Position numbers and translations under genes: made by a program
In this document: positions 12,844 through 26,099 of the stretch, piece by piece
Numbering within the stretch: position 1 is the stretch's first letter
Layout: each line of letters begins with the position of its first letter
Notes under the pieces: generated by a model
Told to the model about the DNA's origin: nothing
Seen by the model: the letters and a program-made list of their open reading frames with translations, nothing else
Databases searched by the model: none
Assembly: GCA_037501455.1 (NCBI GenBank)
Contig: CM074862.1
Coordinates: 61,721,501-61,785,500, forward strand
DNA length: 64,000 bases
Direction of reading: 5' to 3'
DNA from: Lantana camara
Lineage: Eukaryota > Streptophyta > Magnoliopsida > Lamiales > Verbenaceae

Positions 12844-13972
12844 TGTGACACCCCGTCCGTCCGCCCATACAGGTTCGTGGCACGTATGCGTTTCCTTTCC
12901 ATACTTGCCTTAATTTTCAAGCTTTGATTTAATTATATTCTTATTATATGCTCTTTTATTCTATATGAATATGAAATTAATTGTACTATTTGACTTAATT
13001 TCCAAATTTTAGTTAAGTGTTTATTTGAGCTTATGTGATACGGATTTATTTGTCTAGCATGCTAGTTCTTGATTTATATGAATTTAATTGAATTATATTG
13101 AATTGGACTTGATCGCATGATTATTTGAATGTTTTAATTGAAAATAGGCTTTGGGCCTATTTGACACTGTTTGGAAGTTTAGGGACCTATTTGAAAATAG
13201 GACCCCTTAAACTTTGTTGTTCGATATCTTGAGCTAGGAAACTCGGATTCGAGATCCATCTTTGCCATTGGACTCAATTTTATGATTCGGGCTCAATGAA
13301 ATTAACTTCGTAATTTTTTGGTATCGTTTGAATACCCGACGAAGCCTTTTTCTATCTCTAACGATATAGAAACCAAGAAGTGGACCCACCTTGACTTTGG
13401 AGATGATTCTTAACCAATTTTTTAGCCATTTCTCTCTCATTTCTTCCCCCTCACATCGATTTTCAGCAGCTCAAGAGGAAAGAAGAAGCCAAGTTACTAT
13501 TTATATTCTTCCACGCAAGAAAAAGCTCAAGAACTTCTTCCCTTCTGCGACTCTCAACGATCCGAAGTAAGATACGTGTTCTTCGTGATTTACACTTTGA
13601 TTTAAGGTCCCTTTTATGTCTTGAGGCTTCATGCATGAGTTGGAAGATTGAGGAATAGTTAGGTGATATGCTAGAATTTGAATATATGCCTTCTTGATGC
13701 TTTCTTGAGATTTTTTGTATCAATTGAACTCTTATGAGCTGCTAGAAGAGTATAGAAAGATATGCCATTGTTGCTCTTATGAACTTGTTGGAGAAATTGA
13801 TGAATTTGAGGCTTTTCACTTTGCTCCTTGTTGCGTTGTTGTTTTGATGAGTTTTATGGTATTTTGGGAGCTTAGAAATGCATGGTTTTGATCTAGAATG
13901 CGTGTTTATTGGCTACCTTGCTTTTTCCCTCATTATTTTAGCTTTTGCCTTGAAGACGAGGTTGCAGCAGGG

Positions 13973-14182
13973 GATGACACGCCCGTGTCATCTCCCCCTT
14001 GCATTTGAGACACTTGCGTGTCTCAGTGCAGGGGCTTGAAGCCAAGTTTCTGACCTGAGACACTCCCATATCTCAGGAATAACTGGCCGCTTGACACGCC
14101 CGTGTATCAAGGCCTCGAAGCGCCTTTAGTGGGACACGGGCGTGTCACCTTTTGTGCTTGGAGGGCGACACACCCGTGTCAT
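13973..14182. promoter_or_regulatory. Cluster of six palindromes in LTR D
   Basis: Six imperfect to perfect palindromes built on GACAC-N4-GTGTC or GAGACAC-N4-GTGTCTC: 13973-13992, 14006-14025, 14054-14077, 14091-14110, 14131-14149 and 14165-14182. The arms match while the four central bases vary (GCCC, TTGC, TCCC, GGGC, ACCC). They lie about 430 bp upstream of the TATA-like sequence. Possible binding sites for a dimeric DNA-binding protein, or RNA hairpins if transcribed. Confidence 0.75.
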
Positions 14183-14540
14183 CCCTATGTGTTTGTGTTT
14201 GTTTTTCGTGGTTCGTTCTTACTTTTATTCGATTCCACCATCCCGATTATGATCCTAACATGTTATTAACATGTATCATGAATTGTCATGATGTTTAATT
14301 GATTTATGGCTTTTATTTTGATACATGAATTGTGAGATGTGAGTTAATGTGCCTAAGTTCTACCTTGTTGCATTTCATACGCATCAATTGGATTAATATA
14401 CATTTGCCGAGCGTCTAATTGGTCCATGTTGAGTCCGAGAACGTCTCTTGTTGTTTGTTTTGTTTAGTGGACCTTCCTGTGGAGGACGAGGTTGCTCCTT
14501 AGATGTCTTCCTTGCACTCTTTTGTCCCCGCTACTCCGAT

Positions 14541-14620
14541 AAGGTGAGGTTTTGTTGTTTTAGCTATTTTGGCCTTAAACCCTATGTGAATTTAAGCCCG
14601 CATGTGAATACTATATATAC
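14541..14620 (+). promoter_or_regulatory. Conserved AAG|GTGAGG box and TATA-like element of LTR D
   Basis: AAGGTGAGGTTTTG at 14541 is followed by TTTAAGCCCGCATGTGAATA and CTATATATAC (14611-14620), then AGTAGATATGTG. The same order recurs in E (59099-59183) and, on the minus strand, in A. It is the best candidate core promoter of these LTRs, although the first box also looks like a splice donor. Confidence 0.55.
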
Positions 14621-15122
14621 AGTAGATATGTGCTTGATTCGTATTTGAGGGCTCGTTCCATTTGCCTTGAGGATGTTAAAAACGCTTTTATATGTATATA
14701 AGCTATATTTTGCCTTGTTTTGAAAAGACTTGTAGGCTGCGTGTGTTTGTAGCGAGATTGGTCTTGAAAGATTGACTCTTGAACTTGTAACTTGATCTTG
14801 AAATGCTTGGGCCCCGAGAATATGGTTAAGGAGCATCTGAGATGGCCATGGGTCGCCAGACACACCTCCTGTGCATATATCCATTTGAGAGAATTCATCC
14901 AACCTCAGTAGGTCGAGGGGAAGGTGAGTTTTCTTAAGCCGACGGCAACAACCGTCGAAGGAGTGGGTAGAAGTAATTAGCTCCCGTCTTATGCACGTAC
15001 TTGACTTGGGGTTTGAGAGAACGCGTCTCTCTTTCCCACTTAGAGCTTGGTTGGCATTGTTTCTTGTTTGGTTTGGTAGATGTCTTATCTTGTGAAGCTT
15101 AGGAACATGTACTCACAAAGTG

Positions 15123-16843
15123 TGTAGCACCCGGGACGATAGGCGCCACATCCCCCGCACTACAAGTCTAGTCCACACATGAAATTGATGATCCAGCATG
15201 AAACAGACTCATAGCGAACGAGTGACAAAAATAAAAACAACTCCCTGGCTAGGCGGAATCTAATCCTGTACCAATTAATTCAACAACCTGACGACTACAA
15301 TGCGAAAGCAATAATCATTCACATGAATTTCCATAATGACTACAAGCCCAATAATTCCATAACACAAATTAAAACCATCATGCATCCTAACAATGGGTTC
15401 AACTACGCATACAACCTGTCCCGAATCAATAATCAACAATAATTCATAATTGGAACACAGGCCCAAATACATAAAGGGATTTCCATTAAATCATACAATG
15501 TAAAATGTGACTCGAGTGTACAGGTGACTCGATAAGGAAAAATAAAACTCGACCTTCGCCTAGTAAGACCTGCAAGAACTGAAAAGTGGGGAAGAGGGGC
15601 CAGTCTCTAGAAGACTGAGTGAGCAAGAGCTGTACATACATATAGAAACATGCGCATGCAAGTCATAAATCCCGAGCAACGTTTTAAGTGAGGTTAGTTC
15701 CCGCGAAGGGCAAGAAAATAGATAAGCAGTGCTCGGACTTTACGACTAATTAATATTTAATTCATTAAGTTCATAAATCATGAATAATCATAATGGCTTG
15801 GCGAGTGAGCGTTCATAATTCTCCAACCAAACTCCAACTGTGTACAATGAACATGATTTAATATGTTTTAACTACGTGATCATGCAATTCATAATAATAC
15901 AGGCGAGACATAAACATGAGACATGAGCATCTGGGCAATCCGTGTCCCAACCTTGCCGCACTGTGCATAATCATAATAACATAATCATAATCATAAAATA
16001 ATTTCCAACCTTCTCCCTCCATAATGGCCGGGCCTGCAGACCCGAACCATTTAATAATAACAACATTGAGACGGGGGCTCATGACTCCTACCCGCTCCTT
16101 CGATGGGTTGACCATCGGCTCAAGAATATCCCACCTTCCTGCCTCCTTGGTCGCGCGAGGATATTCTGAAAGGGTACTACGTGGTAAGGGGTTGCCCGAC
16201 GGCCCGATGCCATGCCGGTGTCCAAGCCCACGTTTCCCCGGGCCCAATAACATGAACATGATGTGCATAACTCGCCAATACATTAAAGCCATGATCATAA
16301 TAATCATAATTCATTTCATAATTCATGAGGAAACATTTACTCGATAAAGTTTTACTCGACGACTCCACTTTGAAAACGATATATATATACATAAGGTTGT
16401 TGGTCAAAACTTATCACATAAGGTTATAGGGTTTGATACATAGCTAGAACGAAAACACCCTCACCTGGAATAACCCGAGATAAGAAACATGATTGATACG
16501 GGTGCCTATTCAATCCGGAAGTCTCCGCCCTGGAGATGAACTGTACAAGAGAGTGTAACAGTGTGTACTCGTGAGAGGAGACTCAATATTATACCAAATA
16601 GGACGCACGACAATGCTTATAAAGCGGTATATCATGTTATAACATGTGTGACATTCAATTAACATATAGGAGATGCAATTACACTCAAAGAGGTTATGTA
16701 TTCATGCCATTTAATCAAATGAATTCATTTCATGTAAGGCACGGAGTTAACAATCAAGTTTAGCCAATTAAAGATCAAAGAGTGTCAAATAAGAGCATAA
16801 CTATCAATTAATCAAGCATATAATTCATATAAGTCACATATGG
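15123..16843 (-). repeat. Solo LTR C, left part (3' half in element sense)
   Basis: Begins at the LTR terminus ...CGGGTGCTACA (15123) and is split at 16844 by array A; it resumes at 53414 after the duplicated TATGG. C is flanked by AAGTG at 15118-15122 and 55017-55021, and no internal domain is present, so it is a solo LTR of about 3.3 kb produced by LTR-LTR recombination. It includes a TGCAG|GTC site (15568-15569), a GC-rich block (about 15990-16250), an ATATATATA stretch (near 16381) and a CCAG|GTGAGG box (16458-16468). No coding content. Confidence 0.88.
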
Positions 16844-19800
16844 TGTAACACCCCGGAGCGAAGGGTGCCACATCCCCCGCACCATAACCCAACACGTGAA
16901 GCGAAATGGGAACTCCGTCCACGTATCAAGCCGCGACGAACGGGTGACAAACAAAAATCCAACCTAAGCTAGGCGGTCTAGACCCTACTCAGAGTGCGCA
17001 AAACAAAATCGCGGAAGCCAACAACTAAAAACTTATAGCATACAAGCACAAATCATATAGTGTTCTCCACATAATACTCATAATTCCGTAGATACAAAAC
17101 AATTATACAAAACTGAATCCCAGGGCAGAATTAAGTAGCCAAATTAATACATATTTCAAAACTGACAAACTGCGTAAAATAAACGGAATACAATGCATGG
17201 GACTCAATCACTCCAAAACAAAGACTTAAGAGAACCGCCTAGCTCCAAATCCCACAAAACGAGAACCTGCAAACTCGAAACAAAGGGGAAAAAGATAGAA
17301 ATAGCGAGGGTCAGTCCTAGAGACTGGTGAGGGGGCTAACACGCGCACCCATACATATACGTAATAACAAAACATAAACAAAGCTGAAAGGATTCATAAA
17401 CCGGGTGTGGTTTTTGCAATATAAGACATTTTCCACGTGATACTATATATAAGGAAAGGAGTTTAAGGCCAAGAGCCCAAAATTATCCAAGTTTTACAAT
17501 TTAAAAGCCACTCCCGTTTCATAACCATACACTAAAGCATAAACTTACCAACTCGGAGAGTTCACGCTTATCACAAACACTTGCTCAAAGCATAAACAGA
17601 AACAAAACTCATAAACAATCCCACCGCCACACCATTGAGGAAGAGAGGTGCCCCTTTCAACCCTCCACAGAACGAAACTTGTGAACCGGAGGATCCCGCC
17701 CGGTTCCTTCGACGGCTAGCCATAATACGCTCCGTCGGCATAGGAGAACTAAGTCTCCCGTTGGTGGAGAAGTGTCCTGGGGTTGCAACCGGCGACCCCG
17801 ATGGTCGTCCCGGGTCTCCCGAACCACACAACTCCGGGGCCCAAACATATCACAGAACTCACACACACAGACAGACAGATAGACAGACATATCTTATACG
17901 TATCGTACTTATCATACAAAGCTTATCCACAGATCATACCACACTTACACACATACCCTCTTATCAAACCTTATCAAAACAAACGAAAATAGAGCTTATA
18001 TACTTATAAAAGTGTTTTCAAAGTCTCAAGACAAACATGACAAATCCCACAAAATACGTATCCAAACACATATCTATATATCTATATATATATATATATA
18101 AGTCGCATGCGGGTTCGAAATACAAATAAGGTTTTAGGTCATAATAACAAAAAGGAAAGAAAACCTCACCTGGACGACCAATCCGAACAAAACGGACCAA
18201 AAGGAGTCAAACGAACCACTTCCTCACATCGGAACGAACCTAAGAGAAAACCAAAGAGCAAGAGGCAAACATAGACTGAAAATGAACCATATTGACGCTC
18301 GACGGATGCATATGAATGCAAGTGACGCGTATGGAGCTTAACAAATTGACATATAATGCATACTAGTTCATATTAATGCATAAGTCTCATAAATCATATC
18401 AAACGGATTCACGGATTTCATATAACGATCATATCGTACTATACAACATGTTATCAAAGCATTCATAGCATAGAAGGAGCAAGCAATGACCATACAAGGC
18501 ATATAAACGAGGCATGAAGTCATAAACACACGTTAGAGGAGCATATCGAACATATGCAGTCATAATTCAAAAACGAGCAAACCAATCAAGCCATAGATTC
18601 ATATTACACAAGTTAACACATAATAAATTAAGCTAATAATGCATATAGGCCACAAACGGGACAAGAAAAAGCAACGAAAAGCAAGGGAACGGAAAAGAGT
18701 TACACTTAAAAATCAAACCGAGGGACATGACACGCCCTATCATCCCAGAAGCCTAAACTGAGACACCCCCATGTCTCAGTACAGGCGGGAAACAAAGCTA
18801 CAAAAAGGGGGTGACACGCCCGTGTCACTCCAGAAGAACAAACCGAGACACGGGGGTGTCTCGGTACAGAGGCGAAAAGGGGCGAAAAGGGCTGACAGCT
18901 GCGGTTAAAAAGGGGAAAAACAAAGAGCAACTCAAGGGCTGAAAGAGAGGGAACTACCCAAGCATTTTAACAGATAAAGCAAGCCTCAAATACACACCAA
19001 AGAATCACACAAAGAGATCCAAGAATGCATCCAAAAAGGTTCATCAAACAAGCAATGCAATTAGAGCCAATATTGAGAAATCAATACATTCATACCATGA
19101 TCAAGGCTCTAGGGGCTGAGAAAGAATCTAAATTCTTGGAAACTTAATCCTAACATGCAAAGGGACAATATACTACATGTATGAACAAATTGGATGCAAG
19201 AATCCATCAAGCAAACCTCAAAACGTGACAGCAATTAAGTTCGCACATAGCATACAAATAGGCTTCATGTTTTGGTTTAGGAGCTGAAAATGGATCTAAA
19301 AGCTTGGAAGAGCAGGGCTAACATGTAAACCAATTAGTATACAACATCTCCATTCAAATTCACACGAATTGGAAGTCATTAACTCAAGCAACAAAGAACC
19401 AATTAACACGGTAGTTCCAAAACAGGGGAGCAGATTTCTAGCTTAGTTTTGAGGCTAAAAAACTCATAATTTCTTCAAAGGATCCCAAGAACAAATCATC
19501 CTAACATCATATACTATCAGTTGAGAATCAAAGAGGCAAAGAAACAAGTCCAAATATTCAGTTTAAGGTAAGGGAATCAGCCATAAAGCAAGTTAGCTCA
19601 TAAGAGCAAAAATCCCCAGAAGTCCCTATTCATGCTCCTACTCAAACCCTAATCAAATCAGATGCAAAACAAGTATTAAAGGGAACAAAACTTGCATAAA
19701 AGTGTAGAGAATACAAAAATATACATACCTTGAAGATTTGGAGAAGAAAGATGATGATTTGAGCTCAAAATCCACAAAAGGGCCAAAGTTCTCTTCTCCT

Positions 19801-20499
19801 CTCCTCTTCTCTCCTCTCTCGATCAGTTGCAGCACAAAATGAGGGGGTTTTGGCTCGGTTTTCAGCTGATATGGGAGAGGGGGAGACTTAACTCAAGTCA
19901 AGATATCAAGGGTTAGGCTTAGGTTGAGTTAGAATGGGCCCACAAGTGTAAGACTAGTCAAAGAGGGTGGATTATGCACAAGCTGTTCGTTCCGGTCGAA
20001 AAACGAGGGTCCAAATGGGTTTAGAAAAATACCAAAACAGGTTCATAAGTTTCCTTTCTTCGTCACGAGTCCGACGCATCTTCCAAAATTCGAATCCGAA
20101 TTCCCGAGCTCAAGTTATGGCCTCCGGAACACGAGGCGCGCTAAAACTAGTTAGGCCCTCATTTCCCTCGTCAAATACTTAAGGTTTAAAACCTCGATAA
20201 ACGAACACGACAACTTAAAACGAGCATGCAAACACATTCATAACTCACATATATCATGCATATAAATATTTCACAAAAAAAAAACGGAATTGAATTCCGG
20301 CACATAACGAGCAAATTACGAGCATGCAAACTTTAACGTTTAAAATCAAAGTTCAAGAATATAAACAATTAATTTCATATTAATTCAAATAATCAAATAA
20401 GCATTAAAATAACATTCAAAAACATAATTGAATAATTTAAAGCACATAAAACCCTCTCGTTAAGGCGTACCTGGAAATCCGAGCGATCGGGATGTTACA
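16844..20499 (-). repeat. LTR A1 (outer left LTR, 3656 bp)
   Basis: Ends TGTAACATCCCG (20499) and ...CCGGGGTGTTACA (16844) in element sense. It carries a CAGGTACG box (20466-20473), a TGGGCCCA motif (near 19935), a purine-rich stretch ending in CAAG|GTATGT (19727-19728), a palindrome cluster, a CCAG|GTGAGG box (18168-18169), a TA run (18072-18101), a GC-rich block (about 17640-17850), a TTTGCAG|GTT site (17265-17266) and the conserved terminal block. No coding content. Confidence 0.92.
18728..18864. promoter_or_regulatory. Palindrome cluster in LTR A1
   Basis: Four palindromes: a decayed TGACACGCCCTATCA (18728-18742), GAGACACCCCCATGTCTC (18760-18777), TGACACGCCCGTGTCA (18812-18827) and one with arms CCGAGACAC/GTGTCTCGG (18843-18864). 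They lie about 630 bp upstream of the TA run in element sense. Confidence 0.8.
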
Positions 20500-22456
20500 A
20501 ACTCCCCTCCTTCAAAAGGACCTGTTCTCAGGTCCTTTGGAGAATCTTGAGTGGCTCCTAAGACAAGCACAACTCTACACTTCCGCTGCGCCACTCTGAT
20601 CACAAACTTCTCAAAACCTTGTCTCCTTACTTGGCGAACCGGACACAAAGTCCTAGTCGTTTGCCCCCACTTCCCAAATAAAGATTCGGAAGTGGTTGGA
20701 GAATCCAAAACGGTTGGCACGCAGACATTACTACACAAAGTCCATAACGTCTTTCTTATGCCATAACAACCGGTTTCCTAAAACTCCGACAACCTCAAAC
20801 CCTGAGTGGGATTAACTCGTGACCTTGCACTCCTCAAGGCGTAGACTACCGTTCTTCTACAAGCAACACACAACAAAGGCCTTCCTTTATACTTCGGTTG
20901 GAAACAAGGTAGCCTTTTGTACCTCCGGTTAGGCAAGAGCCAATACCTTGGTAACTCTCTTCAACCGCCTCTTCCCACTCAAAACCGTGCCTCTTACTCT
21001 GAGGCAATCCTCGGTTCTTCTACAGGAAATACCAACGGGTTAGCCTTCTATCTAATACCCGAAGATATCGTTGAGTCCCTGACGGACCTCCTAAAAGCAT
21101 CCGCTATCTTCAGCGAGAACAAGACACCTTCAGACAAGCCGACCAAAAGCAGCTCGACCCTCACAACTCACCAAACGCTCACGAACACTCCACACCGCAA
21201 GCTCTCTCCACAAGAAAGTTAACACGAAAGAAAATAAAGCACACTACGAGCAAGAGCCAGGACGGGAAAGAAACACACAACGGGCAAAACTGAAAAGGGA
21301 AGAAAGCACATTACAAGCAAGAGTCACAAAGGGAAGGAAACACACAATGAACAAGAACAAGAAGGAAAACAATTACAAAACAATGGTATTCAAGAACCAC
21401 CGAAGAACAAGGAATAAAACAGTAAGCACGTGGGTTTCCCCGATAATAAAACATGTGTGCAATGGGATGCCATGAATGCCTTACGTACCGTTCACCATAG
21501 GAATCGTGTTGAGTGTGGTGTCATCTTCTTATTTTTCGGGAGGATCATCTTGTGCTTGAACCGGGATCTTAAAGTCATGGCATTTCTGTGATGATCTTGA
21601 ATTCTTGTTCTTCGGTTAACTTTCATCCTGCCTTCGATTCCTCCATAATTGAGTCATCCCACCATCTTTGGTATTGAAATCTTTCCTTGTTTGATACTGG
21701 TGGCTTCGTGAGATTCTTGAATTTCTTTCTTCCATGTAATTCGGGTCTCTACAATGTATATATATTAAATTGCTTCCGGTGAGGAGATGTAAAAATCCAT
21801 CCATCTTCAATAATTGAATCTTCTTATACTCGGCAACTTTGAAGTCTTAAGTTTTCAAAAATTTCTCTTGTCTCTTGGTTTCTCGCCTTGTCTCCCAATT
21901 ATTTAACCTTGAAATATTTTCCCAACTCGCGGCACTTGAAACAATTCCTAATTCCTCTTAATTTGATCCTTTTACTTCGGTGTTGGAATCTTTCTTTTCT
22001 TGACATTGTTGATATCTTGAAGCTTCTCGAAATTTCTTGAAATTTGGATTCCCTTTCTTGATCTTCAAACCCCCAACCTATCTTTTCTACTCATAAGTGA
22101 TGGCGGAACTCCCTTCATTGATTACTCATTCCTTCATAGCTCCCTTTATCTTGCATCTTCGAATCATGCACATACCTTCAGAATCTGAAGATTCGATCGA
22201 ATTCCATGCCTACTTGCTTGCAAATAACTCCAAACCCTAGCATGGTCCTTAAAGGTACCCAATCTTTCAATCCCTTATGTTAAATCATCAATCTTCTTCC
22301 ATTCTTAAATTTGAAACTATCCTATCACCAAACACGAAAGGAGGGTGCTTGTACAAAGTTCTTGAATAGAACTCCTTAAGCCGAACGACCTAGACAAACC
22401 AGACACGACACGAGAGCTCCGGTTTTGCAACCTAGAGCTCTGATACCACTTAAGGA
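20500..22456 (-). mobile_element. Internal domain 1 of array A (non-autonomous)
   Basis: From left: polypurine tract (GAAGGAGGGGAGTT in element sense, 20500-20513), a hairpin with arms AAAGGACCTG/CAGGTCCTTT (20515-20538), a decayed integrase-like stretch (about 20550-20760), a decayed RNase H-like stretch (about 20790-21035), then low-complexity sequence with short remnants, and the PBS TGGTATCAGAGCTC (22435-22448). Compared with internal domain 3 it lacks about 327 bp near its PBS end (junction near 22368). There is no intact reading frame. Length 1957 bp. Confidence 0.85.
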
Positions 22457-23687
22457 TGTAACACCCTGGAGCGAAGGGCGCCACATCCCCCGCACCATAA
22501 CCCAACACGTGAAGCGAAATGGGAACTCCGTCCACGTATCAAGCCACAACGAACGGGTGACAAACAAAAATCCAACCTAAGCTAGGCGGTCTAGACCCTA
22601 CTCAGAGTGCGTAAAACAAAATCACGGAAGCCAACAACAAAAAACTTATAGCATACAAGCACAAATCATATCGTGTTCTCCACATAATACTCATAATTTC
22701 GTAGATACAAAACAATTATACAAAACTGAATCCCAGGGCAGAACTAAGTAGCCAAATTAATACATATTTCAAAACTGACAAATTGCGTAAAATAAACGAA
22801 ATACAATGCATGGGACTCAATCACTCCAAAACAAAGACTCAAGAGAACCGCCTAGCTCCAACTCCCACAAAACGAGAACATGCAAACTCGAAACAAAGGG
22901 GAAAAAGATAGAAATAGCGAGGGTCAGTCCTAGAGACTGGTAAGGGGGCCAACACACGCACCCATACATATACGTAATAAGAAAACATAAACAAAGCTGA
23001 AAGGATTCATAAACCGGGTGTGGTTTTTGCAATCTAAGACATTTTCCATGTGATACTATATATCAGGAAAGGAGTTTAAGGCCAAGAGCCCAAAATTATC
23101 CAAGTTTTACAATTTAAAAGCCACTCCCGTTTCATAACCATACACTAAAACATAAACTTACCAATTCGGAGAGTTCACGCTTATCACACACACTTGCTCA
23201 AAGCATAAACAAAAACAAAACTCATAAACAATCCCACCGCCACACCATTGAGGAAAAGAGGTGCCCCTCTCAACCCTCCACAGAACGAAACTTGTGAACC
23301 GGAGGATCCCGCCCGGTTCCTTCGACGGCCAGCCATAATGCGCTCCATCGGCATAGGAGAACTAAGTCTCCCGTTGGTGGAGAAGTGTCCTGGGGTTGCA
23401 ACCGGCGACCCCGATGGTCGTCCCGGATCTCCCGAACCACACAACTCCGGGGCCCAAACAGATCACAGAACTCACACAGACAGATAGACAGACAGACAGA
23501 CATATCTTATACATATCGTACTTATCATACAAAGCTTATCGACAGATCATACCACCCTTACACACACACACCCTCTTATCAAAGCTTATCAAAACAAACG
23601 AAAATAGAGCTTATATACTTATAAAAGCGTTTTCAAAGTCTCAAGACAAACGGGAAAAATCCCACAAAATACATATCCAAACACATA

Positions 23688-23723
<36 letters not shown>

Positions 23724-26099
23724 TCGCATGCGGGTTCGAAATGCAAATAAGGTTTTAGGTCAAAATAACTAAAAGGAAAGAAAACCTCACCTGGACGACG
23801 AATCCGAACAAGACGGACCAAAAGGAGTCAATCGGAACGAACCTAAGAGCAAAACAAAGAGCAAGAGGCAAACTTAGACTTAAAATGAACCATATTGAAG
23901 CTCGGCGAATGCATATGAATGTAAGTGATGCGTATGGAGCTTAACAAATTGACATATAATGCATACTAGTTCATATTAATGCATAAGTCTCATAAATCAT
24001 ATCAAACGGATTCACGGATTTCATATAACGATCATATCGTACTATAAAACATGTTATCAAAGCATTCATAGCATAGAAGGAGCAAGGAATGACCATACAA
24101 GGCATATAAACGAGGCATGAAGTCATAAACACACGTTAAGGTGCATATAGCACATATGCAGTCATAATTCAAAAACGAGCAAACCAATCAAGCCAGAGAT
24201 TCATATTACACAAGTTAACACATAATAAATTAAGCTAATAATGCATGTAGGCCACAAACGGGACAAGAAAAAGCAACGAAAAGCAAGGGAACAGAAAAGA
24301 GTTACACTTAAAAATCAAACCGAGGGGAATGACACGCCCGTGTCATCCCAGAAGCCTAAACTGAGACACCCCCGTGTCTCAGTACAGGCTGGAAACAAAG
24401 CTATAAAAAGGGGGTGACACGCCCGTGTCACTCCAGAAGAACAAACCGAGACACGGGGGTGTCTCGGTACAGAGGCGAAAAGGGGCGAAAAGGGCTGACA
24501 GCTGCAGTTAAAAAGGGGAAAAACAAAGAGCAACTCAAGGGATGAAAGAGAGGGAACTACCCAAGCATTCTAACAGATAAAGCAAGCATCAAATACACAC
24601 CAAAGAATCACACAAAGATATCCTAGAATGCATCCAAAAAGGGTTATCAAACAAGTAATGCAATTAGAGCCAATATTGAGAAATCAATACATTCATGCCA
24701 TGATCAAGGCTCTAGGGGCTGAGAAAGAATCTAAATTCTTGGAAACTTAAACCTAACATGCAAAGGGACAATGTGCTACATGTATGAACAAATTGGATGC
24801 AAGAATCCATCAAGAAAACCTCAAAACGTGATAGCAATTCAGTTCGCATATAGCATACAAATAGGCTTCATGTTTCGGTTTAGGAGCTGAAAATGGATCT
24901 AAAAGCTTGGAAGAGCAGGGCTAACATGTAAACCAATTAGTATACAACATCTCCATTCAAATTCACACGAATTGGAAGTCATTAACTCAAGCAACAAAGC
25001 ACAAATTCACACGGCAGTTCCAAAACAGGGGAGCAGATTTCTAGCTTAGTTTTGAGGCTCAAAAACTCATAATTTCTTCAAAGGATCCCAAGAACAAATC
25101 ATCATAACATCATATACTATCAGTTGAGAATCAAAGAGGCAAAGAAACAAGTCCAAATATTCAGTTTAAGGTAAGGGAATCAACCATAAAGCAAGTTAGC
25201 TCATAAGAGCAAAAATCCCCAGAAGTCCCTATTCATGCTCCTACCCAAACCCTAATCAAATCAGATGCAAAACAAGTATTAAAGGGATCAAAACTTGTAT
25301 AAAAGTGTAGAGAATACAAAAATATACATACCTTGAAGATTTGGAGAAGAAAGATGATGATTTGAGCTCAAAATCCACAAAAGGGCCAAAGTTCTCTTCT
25401 CCTCTCCTCTTCTCTCCTCTCTCGATCAGTTGCAGCACAACATGAGGGGGGTTTGGCTCGGTTTTCAGCTGATCAGGGAGAGGGGGAGACTTAACTCAAG
25501 TCAAGATATCAAGGGTTAGGGTTAGGTTGAGTTAGAATGGGCCCACAAGTGTAAGACTAGTCAAAGAGGGTGGATTATGCACAAGCTGTTCGTTCTGGTA
25601 AAAAAAGAGGGTCCAAATGGATTTAGAAAAATACCAAACCAAGTTCATAAGTTTCCTTTCTTCGTCACGAGTCCGACGCATCTTCCGGAATTCGAATCCG
25701 AATTCCCGAGCTCAAGTTATGGCCTCCAGAACACGAGGCGCGCTAAAACTAGTTAGGCCCTCATATCCCTCGTCAAATACTTAAGGTTTAAAACCTCGAT
25801 AAACGAACACGACAACTTAAAACGAGCATGCAAACACATTCACGACTCACATATATCACGCATATCAAAATTTCACAAAAAAAATGGAATTGAATTCCGG
25901 CACATAACGAGCAAATTACGAGCATGCAAACTTAAACGTTCAAAATCAATGTTCAAGAATATAAACAATTAATTTCATATTAATTCAAATAATCAAATAA
26001 GCATTAAAATAACATTCAAATACATAATTGAATAATTTAAAGCACATAAAACCCTCTCGTTAAGGCGTACCTGGAAATCCGAACGATGGGGATGTTATA
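22457..26099 (-). repeat. LTR A2 (inner LTR, 3643 bp)
   Basis: Starts at 26099 with TATAACATCCCC, so the terminal TG has become TA, and ends ...CAGGGTGTTACA at 22457. Same internal landmarks as A1, including the donor-like CAAG|GTATGT (25330-25331), a TA run near 23691-23720 and a GC-rich block (about 23250-23455). It lacks 17 bp present in A1, A3 and A4 near 23830. No coding content. Confidence 0.92.
24329..24467. promoter_or_regulatory. Palindrome cluster in LTR A2
   Basis: ATGACACGCCCGTGTCAT (24329-24346), arms CTGAGACAC/GTGTCTCAG (24361-24382), GTGACACGCCCGTGTCAC (24414-24431) and arms CCGAGACAC/GTGTCTCGG (24446-24467). This is the best-preserved copy; all four have perfect arms. Confidence 0.85.

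Larger units (their letters stand above)
12844..15122 (+). repeat. 5' LTR of gypsy element D, first part
   Basis: Starts TGTGACACCCCG with a CAGGTTCG box at 12870. It runs through a donor-like site (CCGAA|GTAAGA at 13567), six palindromes (13973-14182), an AAG|GTGAGG box with TATA-like stretch (14541-14620) and a GC-rich block (about 14810-14990). It is interrupted by solo LTR C at 15123; the last five bases, AAGTG (15118-15122), are repeated at 55017-55021, so the LTR continues there. The left flank TACTA is the presumed TSD; its partner is outside the window. Confidence 0.88.

Noticed and set aside
17571..18009. Conserved frames over the GC-rich LTR block of A, repeated in all four LTRs
   Set aside because: They recur because the LTRs are copies. 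Both strands are open at the same place, ends differ between copies, and no domain is seen; DNA-level conservation of an LTR block explains them.
20551..20766. Plus-strand frame in internal domain 1 of A as a gene
   Set aside because: It is antisense to the decayed integrase-like remnant and not kept intact in domains 2 and 3.
22435..22456. GCTCTGATACCACTTAAGGA as part of a tRNA gene
   Set aside because: Only the tRNA-Met 3' end is matched and it sits beside an LTR end; it is a primer-binding site. No tRNA cloverleaf was found in the window.
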